Positions 45,700-54,374 of a stretch of 59,731 bases of DNA are shown piece by piece. The translations under genes and the position numbers were made by a program. The stretch lies in assembly GCF_030435705.1 (NCBI RefSeq), contig NZ_CP129379.1, positions 1 through 59,731 of the forward strand, written 5' to 3'. This DNA comes from Rhizobium sp. SSA_523. GTDB lineage: Bacteria; Pseudomonadota; Alphaproteobacteria; Rhizobiales; Rhizobiaceae. The notes below the pieces were generated by a model. The model was not told the origin of the DNA, searched no databases, and saw only the letters and a list, made by a program, of their open reading frames with translations. How positions within the stretch are numbered: position 1 is the stretch's first letter; each line of letters begins with the position of its first letter.

Positions 45700-47853
45700 T
45701 CAGGGCAGGCGAAGCGCCTGCCAGTCCTGCGGCCTTGCCCCCTTGAGACACAGGATGGTCTTCCAATAGCTCCACCGAAAACAGGAGCCGGTGGCAAGGC
45801 CTGTGGCAATCGCATCGGCCAGCGGCCCGGCCGGCGGCGGATCGAGAAAGACCGACAGAACGCCCGGCTCCAGGCGATCGGCGCCTGTCTCCTGCCGACA
45901 GTCATTCTGCGCCCGGGCCAGATAGGCGGTGTTGATGGCGATCCCCTTTCGCGCCGCGACGATCTGGAAATAGAGATATTTCATGTTCTCGATCGTCGCG
46001 TCGCAGCCATAGGGCCGATCAATGTCGATCCGGTCGATGGCCAGGCTGTTCCAGCCGCTATAGTCGAAGGGGCGCGGCATGGAGAGGAGCGCAAGATTGG
46101 CCTGCCGCAGAGGCTGCGTGTCGAACCACTGCAGGCAAAGCGCCAGGATCAGCATTGGCAGGGTGAACCAGATGCTGCGTCCCCTGAAGGCATAAACCAG
46201 CGAGAGAAAGAGCAGCGAAAGACCGACAGGCCAGAAAAAGCGGCCCGCGGCACGGAAAATGCTGGTCAGGACCGACAGGGGTGCAAAGAGCGGATAGCTG
46301 GCAATCTTCTCGCCGCCGAGGAAAATCTGGTTCGACAGCGCATAGACCGTCAGGCCGAGCAGCATCAGCAGGAAGACCGGATGGCGCCGGACAAAGCGCT
46401 CCACCGCCCTGCCCTGCCAGCGCACAAGCGCCAGGAGCACGATCAGGAGGCCGCCCAGGCCGAGATAGTTCATCCCTTCATATTGTCCGCCCGTCGCATC
46501 GACGGCCGCACACAGGGCTCCGCCGCAGACCGGGCTCAACAGATTCATGCTGAAGATGCGATAGGTATCGGCCGTATCGGACTGACTGCCGCCATAGCCG
46601 AGCAGGAGGGCAAGGCCGCCCACCGCGACGAGGCTCGACAGCGCCATTTCGATCGCGCCGAGCGCCTGGCGGCGCTGCAGCCCACAATCGGCGGCCGCGG
46701 CAAGCGTGATCGCAAAGGACATGGCCAGAAGATAGGGATGGATCAGCAGAAGCGCGCTGTTGAGAGCGGCAAAGGCCAGGCTGTGACGGTGAAGCGCGCC
46801 GGCTGTTGCGACGCTGCGAAAGTAAAGGCCGAGCGCCACCAGCAGCAGGCCATGGGTGGCGAGCGCCGTATGCGTCAGGCGGGCAAGCGAGGCCGGCCAT
46901 AAAAGGGCAAGGCAGGCGGCGGCAAGAGCAAGAACAAGGCTTTTCTGCTGCAGGCTGCGCAGGAGAAAAACGGCTCCCAGGGCCAAGACCAGCTTGTTGA
47001 TGAGATGCCAGAGGCCGAAATACTGGAAATTCTCCGGCAGCCAGGCGTAAAACGGCTTCACCAGCAGGGCCGCCAGCGGGATGCTGTCCGTCAGCGCGAT
47101 ATGGATGCCCTGCGGCGGATGGACGAGCTGCGTCGTCAGAAGCGGCCAGCGCCATTGATCCTTGGCGAAGAACAGCCAGCCCGTCACATGCTGCGGCATG
47201 TCGCCGATTTCGAAATAGACGCTGTCGCCGAGCAGGAATTGCAGCGGATGCGGATAGGTCAGGGCAAAGAAGGCCAGCGCCAGGCCCGCGGCAAGTCCAT
47301 AGGATGAGAGGGCCGGGGTTGCGGCGGATGAAAGCGCGCCTCGAAGCGCGCCCGAATGCGTGGCTGGATGTGTGCCCGAATGCGCCGGCGAGAGAGCGGG
47401 CGGGCGGACGGATGTTGGGTCGGATGCCCTTCGGGGCGCGGCCGCCTTGCTGCCGAACACCCAGAATTTGGCGGCGATGAAGGTGAGGACCGGCACCACC
47501 ACCAGGGCGATCGCCAGGATCAGCCAGTTCGGCAATCCGGTCAGGGCCGACAGCGCCATGACGATGGCCTGGGTGAGGCAAAAGGCGGCGACAGCCACCA
47601 GCGCGAAGCGCGGCAGGCGCTCGGCATGGCGGCGCTGTCCCTCTGCAACCGCAAAGGTCAGATGGCTATGGCCGAGATAGGAAACGAGAAAGGCCGCCAG
47701 GAAGCCGAACGGATTGGCATAGGCAAGCGGCATGGCCTGCGACAGAAGAAGCGCCACGCCGTAATGCACGGCGGTGGACGAGACACCGACCAGGCCGAAG
47801 ATCGCGACCTGACGGAATTTCGCATAATGCGGTGCCAGGCCGGCCGGCATCAT
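45700..47853 (-). CDS. GtrA-like domain fused to a polytopic DUF6311-type membrane protein
   Basis: A 717-aa membrane protein. Residues 1-135 form a GtrA domain (four hydrophobic helices, FGLVGVSSTAVHYGVALLL), which is thought to flip undecaprenyl-phosphate sugars. A Pro/Ser/Thr-rich linker follows, then about 10 helices with conserved stretches such as PPQGIHIALTDSIPLA and a periplasmic C-terminal domain. That part resembles DUF6311/Gtr-type membrane transferases; I am less sure of it. Normally gtrA, gtrB and the specific transferase are separate genes. Here gtrA seems joined to the transferase, and GtrB overlaps the start by four bases (ATGA). Together they would side-chain decorate a glycan in the periplasm. 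Confidence 0.75.
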   Translation of the reverse strand: MMPAGLAPHYAKFRQVAIFGLVGVSSTAVHYGVALLLSQAMPLAYANPFGFLAAFLVSYLGHSHLTFAVAEGQRRHAERLPRFALVAVAAFCLTQAIVMALSALTGLPNWLILAIALVVVPVLTFIAAKFWVFGSKAAAPRRASDPTSVRPPALSPAHSGTHPATHSGALRGALSSAATPALSSYGLAAGLALAFFALTYPHPLQFLLGDSVYFEIGDMPQHVTGWLFFAKDQWRWPLLTTQLVHPPQGIHIALTDSIPLAALLVKPFYAWLPENFQYFGLWHLINKLVLALGAVFLLRSLQQKSLVLALAAACLALLWPASLARLTHTALATHGLLLVALGLYFRSVATAGALHRHSLAFAALNSALLLIHPYLLAMSFAITLAAAADCGLQRRQALGAIEMALSSLVAVGGLALLLGYGGSQSDTADTYRIFSMNLLSPVCGGALCAAVDATGGQYEGMNYLGLGGLLIVLLALVRWQGRAVERFVRRHPVFLLMLLGLTVYALSNQIFLGGEKIASYPLFAPLSVLTSIFRAAGRFFWPVGLSLLFLSLVYAFRGRSIWFTLPMLILALCLQWFDTQPLRQANLALLSMPRPFDYSGWNSLAIDRIDIDRPYGCDATIENMKYLYFQIVAARKGIAINTAYLARAQNDCRQETGADRLEPGVLSVFLDPPPAGPLADAIATGLATGSCFRWSYWKTILCLKGARPQDWQALRLP

Positions 47854-49037
47854 GATGCGAAATCCTGATTTGCCCCCGGCCCTGTGTCCTTGGCGTCCCT
47901 TTGGGCTTCCCTCTGGCCTCCGCTCTGGTCTCCATTCTGGTCCACACCCTGGCTTCCGCCATAGCCTGCGCCGGGCCCCCCGTTGCCGCCGTCGTCCTGA
48001 CCTCTATTTGAGGCGGTAGCGGAGGCGGGTTCGACCATCCGGCCCTGGCCGCGGGCCGCCTGCCCGTCCTGGCGTTCCTCATAGACCTTGTTGGCGACGA
48101 AGAGCGGTCTCTGCTTCACCTCGATATAGACCCGGCCGAGATATTCTCCCAGCACGCCAAGCCCGATCAGTTGCACGCCGCCGAGGAAGAGCGTGACCGT
48201 CAAAAGCGATGCATAGCCGGGGACATCCACGCCCTGGATCAGCGTCTTCAGGATGATGAGGGTTCCGTAGAGGAAGGACAGGCCCGCGGTGGCAAGGCCG
48301 ACATAGCTCCAGATGCGCAGCGGAAAGGTGGAAAAGGAGGTGATCCCGTCCAGCGCGAAATTCCACAGGCGCCAATAGTTGAACTTGGTCGTTCCCGCCT
48401 GCCGTTCGCGCCGTTCGAATTCCAGCGCATAGGTCTTGAAGCCCACCCAGGCGAACAGACCCTTCATGAACCGGACGCGTTCGGGAAGCGCGTTCAAGGT
48501 CTCGACGACGGCGCGGTCCATCAGCCGGAAATCGCCGACATCGGCCGGGATCTTGAAATCCGCCATGCGGTTGAACCAGGTGTAGAAACCGCCGGCGGTG
48601 ACGCGCTTCAGCGGGCTGTCGCTGGCGCGCGACACCCTTTGCCCATAGACCACGTCGAACCCCTCCTGCCATTTGGCGATCATGGCGGGAATGAGTTCGG
48701 GCGGCTCCTGCAGATCGACATCGATGACGATGACGGCATCGCCTTTGGCATGCTGCAGCCCGGCGCTCATGGCCGCTTCCTTGCCGAAATTGCGGCTCAG
48801 ATCGACGATGCGCAAGACGGGATTCTGCGCCTGGAGGGCCAGAAGCGCAGCCAGCGTATCGTCGCGGCTGCCATCATTGACGAAGACGATTTCATGATCG
48901 ATCCCGGCCGGCAAATGCATGCTGACCGTCTCGACGAAGAGGGCCACGGCATCCTCCTCGTTGAAGACCGGCACGACGATCGACACCAGAGCACAGCGAG
49001 ATCCTCTCTCGCCGAATGCAGGATGGGCTTCATTCAT
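47850..49037 (-). CDS. gtrB: GtrB-type bactoprenol glucosyltransferase (GT2)
   Basis: A GT2-fold membrane glycosyltransferase of about 395 aa. The Rossmann domain carries SIVVPVFNEE, FVNDGSRDDT and VIDVDLQEPPELI (DXD-like), and two TM segments follow at about 230-300 (the WSYVGLATAGLSFLYGT region). The family transfers a sugar to undecaprenyl phosphate. It overlaps the GtrA-fusion gene, the expected partner. The last ~70 residues are an odd Gln/Gly/Asp-rich low-complexity tail encoded by short repeats. I use the ATG at 49037; the frame extends 13 codons further up. Confidence 0.88.
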   Translation of the reverse strand: MNEAHPAFGERGSRCALVSIVVPVFNEEDAVALFVETVSMHLPAGIDHEIVFVNDGSRDDTLAALLALQAQNPVLRIVDLSRNFGKEAAMSAGLQHAKGDAVIVIDVDLQEPPELIPAMIAKWQEGFDVVYGQRVSRASDSPLKRVTAGGFYTWFNRMADFKIPADVGDFRLMDRAVVETLNALPERVRFMKGLFAWVGFKTYALEFERRERQAGTTKFNYWRLWNFALDGITSFSTFPLRIWSYVGLATAGLSFLYGTLIILKTLIQGVDVPGYASLLTVTLFLGGVQLIGLGVLGEYLGRVYIEVKQRPLFVANKVYEERQDGQAARGQGRMVEPASATASNRGQDDGGNGGPGAGYGGSQGVDQNGDQSGGQREAQRDAKDTGPGANQDFAS

Positions 49038-49149
49038 GGCAAGATCTCGCGCTCGCGCCACATCCGGCGATCGCAAGACCCCTTGTCCGCCCGTCGGGCG
49101 TGCTAAAGGTCCTGGCGCACCGGTTCTGGATCATGTCGGAAAGGACGGC

Positions 49150-50580
49150 TCAGGTCCCGCGGCCGAATTCATCCGATACGCGGACGATATCGTCTTCGCC
49201 GAGATAGGAGCCGGTCTGGACCTCGATCATCTCCAGCATGATCTTGCCGGGATTGTAGAGGCGATGCAACTCGCCCTGGGGAATGTAGACGGATTCGTTT
49301 TCGCGCACGAACCTGACGGAATCGCCGATGGTGACCTCTGCCGTACCCTTGACGCAGACCCAATGTTCCGACCGGTGGAAATGCTTCTGCAGCGACAGCT
49401 TCTTGCCCGGCAGCACGAAGAGGCGCTTGACCTGGAAACGGTCGCCATGCAGCAGGGATGTATAGCCGCCCCAGGGACGATAGGATGTCGGATGGGTCTC
49501 GGTCAGGGCCGAGCTGGCCTTGGAAGAGGCCAGAAGCTTGACCAGCTTGCCGACCTCCTGCGCATCGGCCAGCCGCCCGACATAGACGGCATCCTCGCTG
49601 GCGATCACGGCAACGTCCTTCAGACCCTGCACGGCCAGATGCGCCGAGCGCGACAGGACGAGGGAATTTTCCGTATTCAGCACCGTGGCATTGCCGAGCA
49701 CGACATTGCCGCCTTCATCCTTGTCGCCGAGCTTCCAGACGGCATCCCAGCTGCCGAGATCCGACCAGGAAAAGCTCGAGGCGACGACCGCGGCATTGCG
49801 GGTCTTTTCCATGACCGCATAATCGATCGAAATGTCCGGGCTCTGGGCAAAGCTCGCCTCTTCCAGGCGGACGAAATCGAGATCGGTATCGGCCTTGTCG
49901 ACCGAGGCCTTGACCGCGGCATGGACGTCTGGGGCAAAATGTTCCAGCTCGCTCAGCAAGAGGCTTGCCTTGCACATGAAGATGCCGGAATTCCAGTAGA
50001 AGCCGCCTTTTTCCAGCATGTCCTGCGCCTTGTCGGCGGCCGGCTTCTCGACGAAACGCTTCACCGTATAGGCGCCGCTCTTCAACGGCTCGCCCTGTTC
50101 GATATAGCCGTAGCCGGTGACCGGTTCGGTGGGCGTGATGCCGAAGGTGACGATCTTGCCGCTTCTGGCGGTCTCGCGGGCGGTCTCGATCGCCTGGCGA
50201 TAGGCCGTGCCGGCATCGATCTCATGATCGGAGGCGAGCAGCTGCAGGATCGCATCCTCGCCGAAGCGGGCGGTCAGGAAGAAGGCGGCCGCGGCAATGG
50301 CGGCGGCGGTGTTGCGCGCCACCGGCTCCAGCAGGATGCCGGACAGGTCAATGCCCACTTCCCGCGCCTGTTCGGCCACCTGGAAGCGGAAATCCTGATT
50401 GGTGATGACCACCGGCGCGGCATAGATCTCAGGATCCGCCACCCGTTCCAGGGTCTCCTGGAACAGCGTCCTGTCGTTGACGACCTTGATGAACTGCTTC
50501 GGCGCGCTGGCGCGCGACAGGGGCCAGAGCCGGGTTCCCTTGCCGCCGGCCATGATAACGGGAATGATCTTCTGGCTCAT
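49150..50580 (-). CDS. manC: bifunctional mannose-1-phosphate guanylyltransferase / mannose-6-phosphate isomerase
   Basis: A 476-aa type II PMI-GMP enzyme. The N-terminal nucleotidyltransferase begins MSQKIIPVIMAGGKGTRLWP (12-20 is the GTP site) and contains FVEKP. The C-terminal cupin has the isomerase-type KHFHRSEHWVCVKGTA with metal ligands. It isomerises fructose-6-phosphate to mannose-6-phosphate and makes GDP-mannose from mannose-1-phosphate. With ManB, Gmd and Rmd it completes a route to GDP-D-rhamnose. The start has GGAGAA upstream; ManB lies 49 bases upstream on the same strand. Confidence 0.95.
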   Translation of the reverse strand: MSQKIIPVIMAGGKGTRLWPLSRASAPKQFIKVVNDRTLFQETLERVADPEIYAAPVVITNQDFRFQVAEQAREVGIDLSGILLEPVARNTAAAIAAAAFFLTARFGEDAILQLLASDHEIDAGTAYRQAIETARETARSGKIVTFGITPTEPVTGYGYIEQGEPLKSGAYTVKRFVEKPAADKAQDMLEKGGFYWNSGIFMCKASLLLSELEHFAPDVHAAVKASVDKADTDLDFVRLEEASFAQSPDISIDYAVMEKTRNAAVVASSFSWSDLGSWDAVWKLGDKDEGGNVVLGNATVLNTENSLVLSRSAHLAVQGLKDVAVIASEDAVYVGRLADAQEVGKLVKLLASSKASSALTETHPTSYRPWGGYTSLLHGDRFQVKRLFVLPGKKLSLQKHFHRSEHWVCVKGTAEVTIGDSVRFVRENESVYIPQGELHRLYNPGKIMLEMIEVQTGSYLGEDDIVRVSDEFGRGT

Positions 50581-50629
50581 AGAATTCTCCAGCTTCGGGA
50601 ATGAACAGCAAACGGATGGGTCGGTCGGG

Positions 50630-52081
50630 TCATTGCGAGGCGCCGGCAAATCGGCGCACCAGCGCCAGCCCCTCGCCCAGCAGCGCGCGCGCATCCGCCT
50701 CGGTCTCTGCTTCGACATAGCAGCGCATTTCCGGCGCATTGCCGGAAGGCCGCAGATGAATGATGCGGCGATCGGCCAGCACCACGCGCAGGCCGTCAAT
50801 ATCGCTGACGGAGGCCACTGTGCCGATCGGCGCCAGGAAATCGGCGAGATTGGCGGAAGACGCACGCAGATGGCGCATCAGTGCCTGGCTCGTCTCCACA
50901 GGCATGTTTTCCAGCCGGTCGGCATCGGCCACCGGCAGCCGGATCTCGGCGGCCAGCGCCGAAAGCGGCTTTGCGGCCGCCGCCGCCTGGCACAGGCTGG
51001 CGAGAATGGGAAGGAAACTGTCGCGCGTCGGGAGGGCGGCGAGACGGGTTTCGCCGACGGTGAAATCCGAGGCGGTCAAAACGCCGCCATTGGCCTCAAA
51101 GCCCATCACCGCCGTGTCCCCGGCCTGCAGCGCGGCATTCATCTCCGCCACCACGAAAGGCGAGCCGACCCGCGTGCGCACCACATGATAGGTCCCGGCG
51201 GCCTCCAGGCCGGAATTGGAGGTGACGGGGGTCACGACCACCCGGGCGGCCAGGAAACGCGCGACGAGCAGGCCGAGGAGATCGCCCCGCAGCGGCAGGC
51301 CGGTTTCATCCGCAACGAGCGGCCTGTCGCCATCGCCATCGGTCGACACGATCGCATCCAGCCCATGCTCGCCTGCCCAGCCCTTCAGGAGCGCCACGGT
51401 CTCCTCGGAGACGGCTTCGGTATCGACGGGGATGAAGCTCTGCGAGAAGCCGAGCGGCACCACTTCGGCGCCGCTTTCGCCCAGAAGCGCGATCAGGCCC
51501 TCGCGCGCGACGCTGCTGTGCTGGTAGACGCCGATCCTGAGGCCGGCCAGGCTTGTGGTGCCGATCAGGCCGCGATAGCGCTGAAGAAACAGCGCCTGGG
51601 CCGCCTCCCCTTCATTCGGGGCGCTGGCGGGCGTCAGATCGACGATATCGCCCTTGAGCTCGGCAGCAAGCCGGGTGATCGCCGCCTCGTCGGTCTTGTC
51701 GATCTCGCCGTCGGGACGGTAGAATTTGATGCCGTTGCGGTCGGCGGGAATATGCGAGCCGGTGACCATCAGGCAGGCCGCACCGTTTTTCATCGCATAA
51801 AGGGCGAGTGCCGGCGTCGGCAGGGCGCCGCAATCCACCGGATCGAAACCGGCCCTTTGCAGGGCGCCGATACAGGTCGCGGCAATATCGGGGCTCGAGG
51901 GGCGGTAGTCGGCGCCGACATAGATCCGGCTGCCGGCCACAGCCATGCCGGTCGAAAGCAAATGCCGTGCGAAGGCCGTCGCATAAAGTGCAGACGCGTG
52001 ACCCTCAAGGTCTTTCACAAGGCCTCGAAGCCCGCTCGTGCCGAATTTCACGGTCAGATCCCCAATGGTAGGTTTCGTCAT
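50630..52081 (-). CDS. manB: phosphomannomutase / alpha-D-phosphohexomutase
   Basis: A 483-aa phosphohexomutase converting mannose-6-phosphate to mannose-1-phosphate. The phosphoserine loop TGSHIPADRNGIK is at about residues 107-119 (catalytic Ser109) and the metal loop TDGDGDR is present. Sequence at the N-terminus (KFGTSGLRG) matches the family. The ATG at 52081 is used; the frame continues 54 codons upstream into low-complexity residues without a start signal. It is likely in one operon with manC. Glucose rather than mannose as substrate cannot be excluded from sequence alone. Confidence 0.92.
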   Translation of the reverse strand: MTKPTIGDLTVKFGTSGLRGLVKDLEGHASALYATAFARHLLSTGMAVAGSRIYVGADYRPSSPDIAATCIGALQRAGFDPVDCGALPTPALALYAMKNGAACLMVTGSHIPADRNGIKFYRPDGEIDKTDEAAITRLAAELKGDIVDLTPASAPNEGEAAQALFLQRYRGLIGTTSLAGLRIGVYQHSSVAREGLIALLGESGAEVVPLGFSQSFIPVDTEAVSEETVALLKGWAGEHGLDAIVSTDGDGDRPLVADETGLPLRGDLLGLLVARFLAARVVVTPVTSNSGLEAAGTYHVVRTRVGSPFVVAEMNAALQAGDTAVMGFEANGGVLTASDFTVGETRLAALPTRDSFLPILASLCQAAAAAKPLSALAAEIRLPVADADRLENMPVETSQALMRHLRASSANLADFLAPIGTVASVSDIDGLRVVLADRRIIHLRPSGNAPEMRCYVEAETEADARALLGEGLALVRRFAGASQ

Positions 52082-52530
52082 GGCTGCCCGGCGAAGCCGC
52101 CGGATAGGGCGTCCCACGCGCGGGCGTCGCGGCGTTGTAGCAGCTTGAAGGTGGACGTCAACGGCATCCCGGGGGCATCCCGGGGGCATCACGGAGGCAT
52201 GGCCGGGGCGCGGCGGGGGGATGGTGCAGGCATGGAGGGCCACAGTCCGCGCTCTGCGTTGACCGTGTCGGCTTGGCCCCCCGGGCTTGGAGCGGTCTCC
52301 CGGTTTGGAGCGGCCTTACAGCGTCAGGGCCGAGTTTCCGCGGCATTTCAGGCGGCGACAGGCAAACGATCCCCATTCGCCCGGAAAAGGCTACTTCCTA
52401 GCTACCAGTTAGCTATCCGGTACTAATATGGTAGCTACTGGTATCTGGTAGCTATCTGTTAACTTCGGCTAGCTAGTAGCTATCTGCTAGCCTAAGACTA
52501 GCCGATCTCTGATTCGCGAGGAGCGCCGCC
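52082..52530. other. candidate centromere/operator (parS) upstream of parA
   Basis: A 449-base gap. Six TAGCTA motifs lie at 52399, 52410, 52432, 52449, 52470 and 52477, with two partial TAGCC sites after them, all within about 105 bases before the parA start. Spacings of 11, 22, 17, 21 and 7 bases are partly helical. Short repeats ahead of a par operon are typical of type Ib centromeres and promoter operators, and the RHH protein encoded after parA is the likely ligand. Confidence 0.6.
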
Positions 52531-53220
52531 ATGCCAGTCATCTCATTTGCAAATCCCAAGGGCGGCGCCGGCAAGACTACGTCAGCGCTTCTCCTTGCCG
52601 GCGAACTTGCCGCCCGCGGCGCCTCGATCGCTATTATCGACGCCGACCCGGAACGCTGGATCTCCCAATGGGGCGCGCTTCCGGGCCGGCCGGAGACGAT
52701 CCGCATCTTCAGCGACGTGACCGAGGATTCGATCGTCGACCTGGTCGAGGAGGCGTCCAACCAGTATCAGTTCGTCATCATCGATCTGGAAGGAACCGCC
52801 AGCCTCATGGTGGCCAATGCCATCGGCATGTCGGATCTCGTCATCATCCCGACGCAGGGCGCCTCGATGGACGCCAAGGGCGCGTCGAAGACCATCCGGC
52901 TCATCCGCAACCAGTCGCGCATGGCCAAGCGCGATATTCCCTATGCCGTGCTGCTGACCCGCGTCAGTGCCGCCGTCACCTCGCGATCGCTGAAGAATGT
53001 CCGCGAGCAGCTGCATACGGCGGGAATCGAGGTCATGACCAATTCCATCGTCGAAAGGGCCGCCTATCGCGATCTTCTGGATTTCGGCGGCCTGCTGGGA
53101 AGGCTGGATCCCAGGCAGGTGAGCAATCTCGACAAGGCGGTTCAGAATGCCATGGAATTTGCCGCCGAAGTCGTGTCGCGGCTGAAGGACATTCAAAACG
53201 GGCAGGGGAGGGCAGCCTGA
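52531..53220 (+). CDS. parA: ParA-family partition ATPase
   Basis: A 229-aa deviant Walker ATPase with KGGAGKTT at residues 10-17 and the Walker A' region IIDADPERW at about 36-44. It is short and lacks the N-terminal HTH of larger ParA proteins, like VirC1 and type Ib partition ATPases. It should pull or space plasmid copies at cell division together with the DNA-binding protein encoded next, whose start shares one base with this stop. The ribosome site is GAGGAG. Repeats immediately upstream are the likely centromere. Confidence 0.93.
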   Translation: MPVISFANPKGGAGKTTSALLLAGELAARGASIAIIDADPERWISQWGALPGRPETIRIFSDVTEDSIVDLVEEASNQYQFVIIDLEGTASLMVANAIGMSDLVIIPTQGASMDAKGASKTIRLIRNQSRMAKRDIPYAVLLTRVSAAVTSRSLKNVREQLHTAGIEVMTNSIVERAAYRDLLDFGGLLGRLDPRQVSNLDKAVQNAMEFAAEVVSRLKDIQNGQGRAA

Positions 53221-53753
53221 TGAGCAGACGTCCCAGCCTGGGTTTCGGTGAAGAGGATGACGAGGCGATCGTACCGCCTGCCGCCGATCCCTTCGATCTC
53301 AGCATGTTCCGGCCGAAACCCGCTCTGCGGCCGGACCGCCTCAAGGTGGAAGAGGCGGCTGCCAAAACCAGCTTCCGAAGCCGCGAGGCGAAACCGGCGC
53401 CGTTTCGTCCGTCTTCTGACCATCCGTCCCCTGATCATCGTTCAGCCGATGCTCGTCCGGCCCATGCTGAGGCCGCCCCTTTGGGACAAGCGGTCGAACA
53501 GCAGCCGGCTGCGGCTTCCCGCGCCGTTGCGCCTTTATCATCATCCCCCTCGGTTCGACGCCGCCGGACCGGCCGCTCGGCCCAGCTGAACCTCAAGCTC
53601 CGGCCCGAGACCATGGCGCTTTTCTATGCGCTTGCCGATGCGAAAGGCTGGGGTCTGGGCGAGGCTTTCGAAAGAGCGGTCGCCCTGCTTGAAGCCGAAA
53701 TGGGCGCCGCAACCGACAGCCGCGGCGAAAGCGGGGCAGACCCGCGGACTTGA
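53220..53753 (+). CDS. ribbon-helix-helix partition protein (ParB/ParR-like)
   Basis: A 177-aa protein directly overlapping parA by one base (TGATG). Residues about 1-115 are Pro/Ala/Ser-rich and probably disordered. The C-terminal stretch (RSAQLNLKLRPETMALFYAL then helices ending LLEAEMG) looks like a ribbon-helix-helix dimer domain. Its position behind a small ParA suggests it is the centromere-binding adaptor, probably recognising the TAGCTA repeats. I do not recognise a named family, so this is inferred from context and fold pattern. Confidence 0.7.
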   Translation: MSRRPSLGFGEEDDEAIVPPAADPFDLSMFRPKPALRPDRLKVEEAAAKTSFRSREAKPAPFRPSSDHPSPDHRSADARPAHAEAAPLGQAVEQQPAAASRAVAPLSSSPSVRRRRTGRSAQLNLKLRPETMALFYALADAKGWGLGEAFERAVALLEAEMGAATDSRGESGADPRT

Positions 53754-54374
53754 CCGACGGAGCTCCATCCGGAGCCGCGCGGGCCTGGACGATCTTGGAC
53801 GATCCTGAACGATTTGCGCGACGCGCCTGGCAGACTGGGGCAGGACCCCGGGGCAAAGCCGTGGGGCAGGACCAGAGAGCGAAGGCTTGCCCGAAAAAAG
53901 GGGAGGGCTTATCCGCTTTTTTGCACCCTTTGGCGAAATTCTGTCGGCTGTCCGCAGCCTTTCTGCCGCTCTTCCCCGCTCTTTCATCTGCCCTTTTTCA
54001 GGGCCTTGGCGCAGCACTTTTGTCGCCGCTTTTGAGTTTTTGTCTTGTTTTGAGTGTTTTAAATAGTTTTAGCCAAAAAAATGGCCTTTTTCTCTTTGGT
54101 TTTCAGCACGATATCGATTTTTGTCGTCGGCCAAGTACGGAAAAATGTCGGTCAAGTACGGGATGTCGTCGGCCAAGTACGGAAAAAAGTCGGCCAAGTA
54201 CGGTTTCGGCATGGCTATCGCGACAGAGGGCCCGCCTCGCGCGCGCGACGATTTGTCGTCGGTCATGTACGGAATTGCCGGGCCATTTTTGTCGTCGGCC
54301 AAGTACGGAAATCCTGCGACAAAAATTAGCGGGAAAGGGTTTTATCGGACATGCGGTCCTGCCTCGGCCGCAGC
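53754..54374. other. vegetative replication origin (oriV) with iterons
   Basis: A 620-base gap after the partition genes. A very A+T-rich stretch covers about 54021-54115. Four iterons of the form GTCGG(C/T)CAAGTACGG start at 54126, 54147, 54168 and 54189, exactly 21 bases apart. Two further copies lie at 54258 (one mismatch, CATGTACGG) and 54294. One near-match to a DnaA box, TTATCCGCT, is at 53909-53917. This fits an iteron-controlled theta-type origin. Confidence 0.75.
54126..54308. repeat. iteron array, six copies of a 15-bp unit
   Basis: GTCGG(C/T)CA(A/T)GTACGG starts at 54126, 54147, 54168, 54189, 54258 and 54294. The first four lie at an exact 21-base step, two helical turns, as expected for RepA monomers bound along one face of the DNA. 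The last two are spaced irregularly. Confidence 0.85.

Noticed and set aside
52668..53219. Upstream extension of the RHH partition-protein frame
   Set aside because: It runs out of frame inside parA; the ATG at 53220 overlaps the parA stop and gives a sensible protein.
53909..53917. TTATCCGCT as a DnaA box
   Set aside because: Two mismatches to the consensus and only one copy; noted within oriV but not called as a separate feature.
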